A stretch of DNA of 64,000 nucleotides from CBDFMR01 sp965249765 (GTDB taxonomy: Bacteria; Bacteroidota; Bacteroidia; Chitinophagales; Saprospiraceae), in NCBI GenBank assembly GCA_965249765.1, contig CBDFMR010000003.1, positions 124,001-188,000 of the forward strand, in the 5' to 3' direction. This document shows positions 63,801-64,000 of the stretch, in pieces (positions within the stretch are counted from its first letter, which is position 1; the number at the start of each line of letters is the position of its first letter). The notes under the pieces are model-generated. The model did no database searches. It had not been told where the DNA came from and saw nothing but the letters and a program-made list of their open reading frames with translations. The position numbers and the translations under genes are program-made.

Positions 63801-64000
63801 CCAGGAAGGTCAAGCTTGTACGATAATGTTACAGTCACATGGATTGATGGGACAGGGACGGTATTGGCTACCGGTCCTTATCCACTAGAAGTAATGGTTT
63901 GTCAGAGTACTACAGTGTATCTTACGGTCACTGTCGAGCATAAGGGTGTTTCTTGTGAATTTGATGGAGGGTCTTTAGACGTAGATATCGATGCTCTCAT
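60837..64000 (+). CDS. large secreted protein with SdrD-B-like repeats, 3' end outside window
   Basis: An open frame of at least 1054 codons runs from the ATG at 60837 to the window edge. A signal peptide (MKRFLPLALFLFVYSLVGAQ) is followed by repeated SdrD B-like units. Their starts are visible as VEVFIWEDLNGNGIQDLGE, VEGEIWHDIDADGMEEGEG, IGDFVWHDANADGIQNTGAG and VQLEIWEDVNNDDVPDNN. The Asp/Asn-rich pattern suggests calcium binding, as in the staphylococcal family. After about residue 590 come cysteine-bearing beta domains (SWFSFIAGGTNVQMQFVPDN) and PKD-like or Ig-like segments. A T9SS C-terminal domain is expected beyond the window but not seen. The gene keeps its original leader because of the IS target duplication. 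Confidence 0.9.
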   Translation, partial: MKRFLPLALFLFVYSLVGAQNTVEVFIWEDLNGNGIQDLGETGIDTATPELWEDTNGSGAIDVGDTQIGVLTHTGIPVLGTYSIPALDGSYAVLFCVPPPGVLNYFPTDFDNDGNNTQATDGDRDSDAMTVAGVPPGACASAHATSYIFALSGAIVFRNVDAGYFFPVTVEGEIWHDIDADGMEEGEGGFPENAMICLVDCNTGAAALAADGTVLACIDRNGIWGWPDQVWPGEYEVIITLPSIPQQSYLSDEDYSGGNTQATDVDDDSDFFNDGSGLLSSHCFTLNSGETESDVDAGLFYPVTIGDFVWHDANADGIQNTGAGGFPNETGNGLVGIDISILDDMGNPVFDVNGNLVGLETTDAVGAYDFVDLIPGQYSLTFNIISPWQGSPMLDPDPLFNSNDSDADPNTGITPLFTVISGQDINQVDFGLWRTVSVGGVISVFDDACVFISNPAGVQLEIWEDVNNDDVPDNNLGVTVSSDGTGAYCFTDLVPGNYQVAILETNFGIGGTLLGTVPGYNICGSGVEIDPDNDIAGDDNTSTSGTTADVFSLAITLWCGEEPGTDGVENKTLDFSMVQSCDNVVIPPASICDSLSLLPYSDLFPICNLNTLENYCAVMHPWPSSNSNSQLCPGGGIFNNTSWFSFIAGGTNVQMQFVPDNCVPRGQNQVGIQAGIYTDCSLTTSVFCQHNCSTAPINISATLIPGEEYFVFFDGCAGSVCEVEVNIVSGGGDFELPNDITIESSLPANNDTIDICPGKTIDFSLIGIDLDDLDYHWTISGNNPPAFIDLTNQNQNSVTFPDEGNWDICFVYAENKCDFTNNTQQCLTVNSEYVPDELFMDYYLCRENFVPADSGPQDEDPNLDGDIGWHGPPFTGPSDPFPIVNTATNADGCSYEQIITVFEYPSPEVGIVDTAYCTGSNFVTGGGLVIFDIGPPPGLTFNDWLPDAGLNGCDSMTNYTVVEIVNSYEIEKLLCSNGCLNIRPLELFPGRSSLYDNVTVTWIDGTGTVLATGPYPLEVMVCQSTTVYLTVTVEHKGVSCEFDGGSLDVDIDAL

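Overview
The window looks like a chromosome segment of a member of the phylum Bacteroidota, probably a Saprospiria-like marine or freshwater lineage (this placement is inference). The evidence is SusC/SusD remnants, several giant surface proteins with type IX secretion (T9SS) sorting tails, lipid A synthesis, the gene order xerD - hpf - tRNAs - tuf - tRNA-Trp - secE - nusG - rplKAJL - rpoBC, TAnnTTTG-like promoter elements and a moderately AT-rich composition.

Layout. 1-5.3 kb holds the 3' end of topA facing a tightly overlapping minus-strand envelope operon cdsA-psd-surE-(small membrane protein)-lpxB, with pdxJ diverging from it. 5.3-9.7 kb is a decayed island: an ISKra4-type element has replaced the front of a susC gene, susC and susD carry frameshifts, and susD is cut off by a broken ISNCY-type element. 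9.8-25.0 kb is the core information-processing block: xerD, hpf, four tRNAs, tuf, tRNA-Trp, secE, nusG, rplK, rplA, rplJ, rplL, rpoB and rpoC, punctuated by clear hairpin terminators. 25.2-28.0 kb is a nested transposon scar: a relic IS with 17-bp inverted ends, interrupted by a second, decayed IS1634-type copy.

28.0-36.4 kb is mainly a minus-strand run (a conserved protein, era, der, rfbC, rfbD, a 907-residue T9SS surface protein and ribE), with a NadR-like kinase diverging from it at the right end. 36.4-40.4 kb contains a TPP riboswitch directly in front of a TonB-dependent receptor, a likely outer-membrane thiamin importer, followed by a small convergent outer-membrane protein gene.

40.6-64.0 kb is dominated by very large secreted proteins in one orientation: a zinc metalloprotease with 14 PKD domains, a 2646-residue adhesin-like protein, a 1641-residue Ig-like repeat protein and the start of an SdrD-B-like repeat protein that leaves the window. 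An intact IS1634-family element sits between the last two, flanked by 277-bp direct repeats. That duplication leaves the upstream gene with its full sorting tail and the downstream gene with its full leader.

No defence island, CRISPR array or obviously new enzymatic system is visible. The most notable signals are the two IS1634-type insertions with long target duplications of different length (277 and about 83 bp), the riboswitch-controlled receptor, the strict A-B alternation of PKD domains, the recent 525-bp internal duplication in the giant adhesin, and a family of small hairpins placed in front of tRNA genes.
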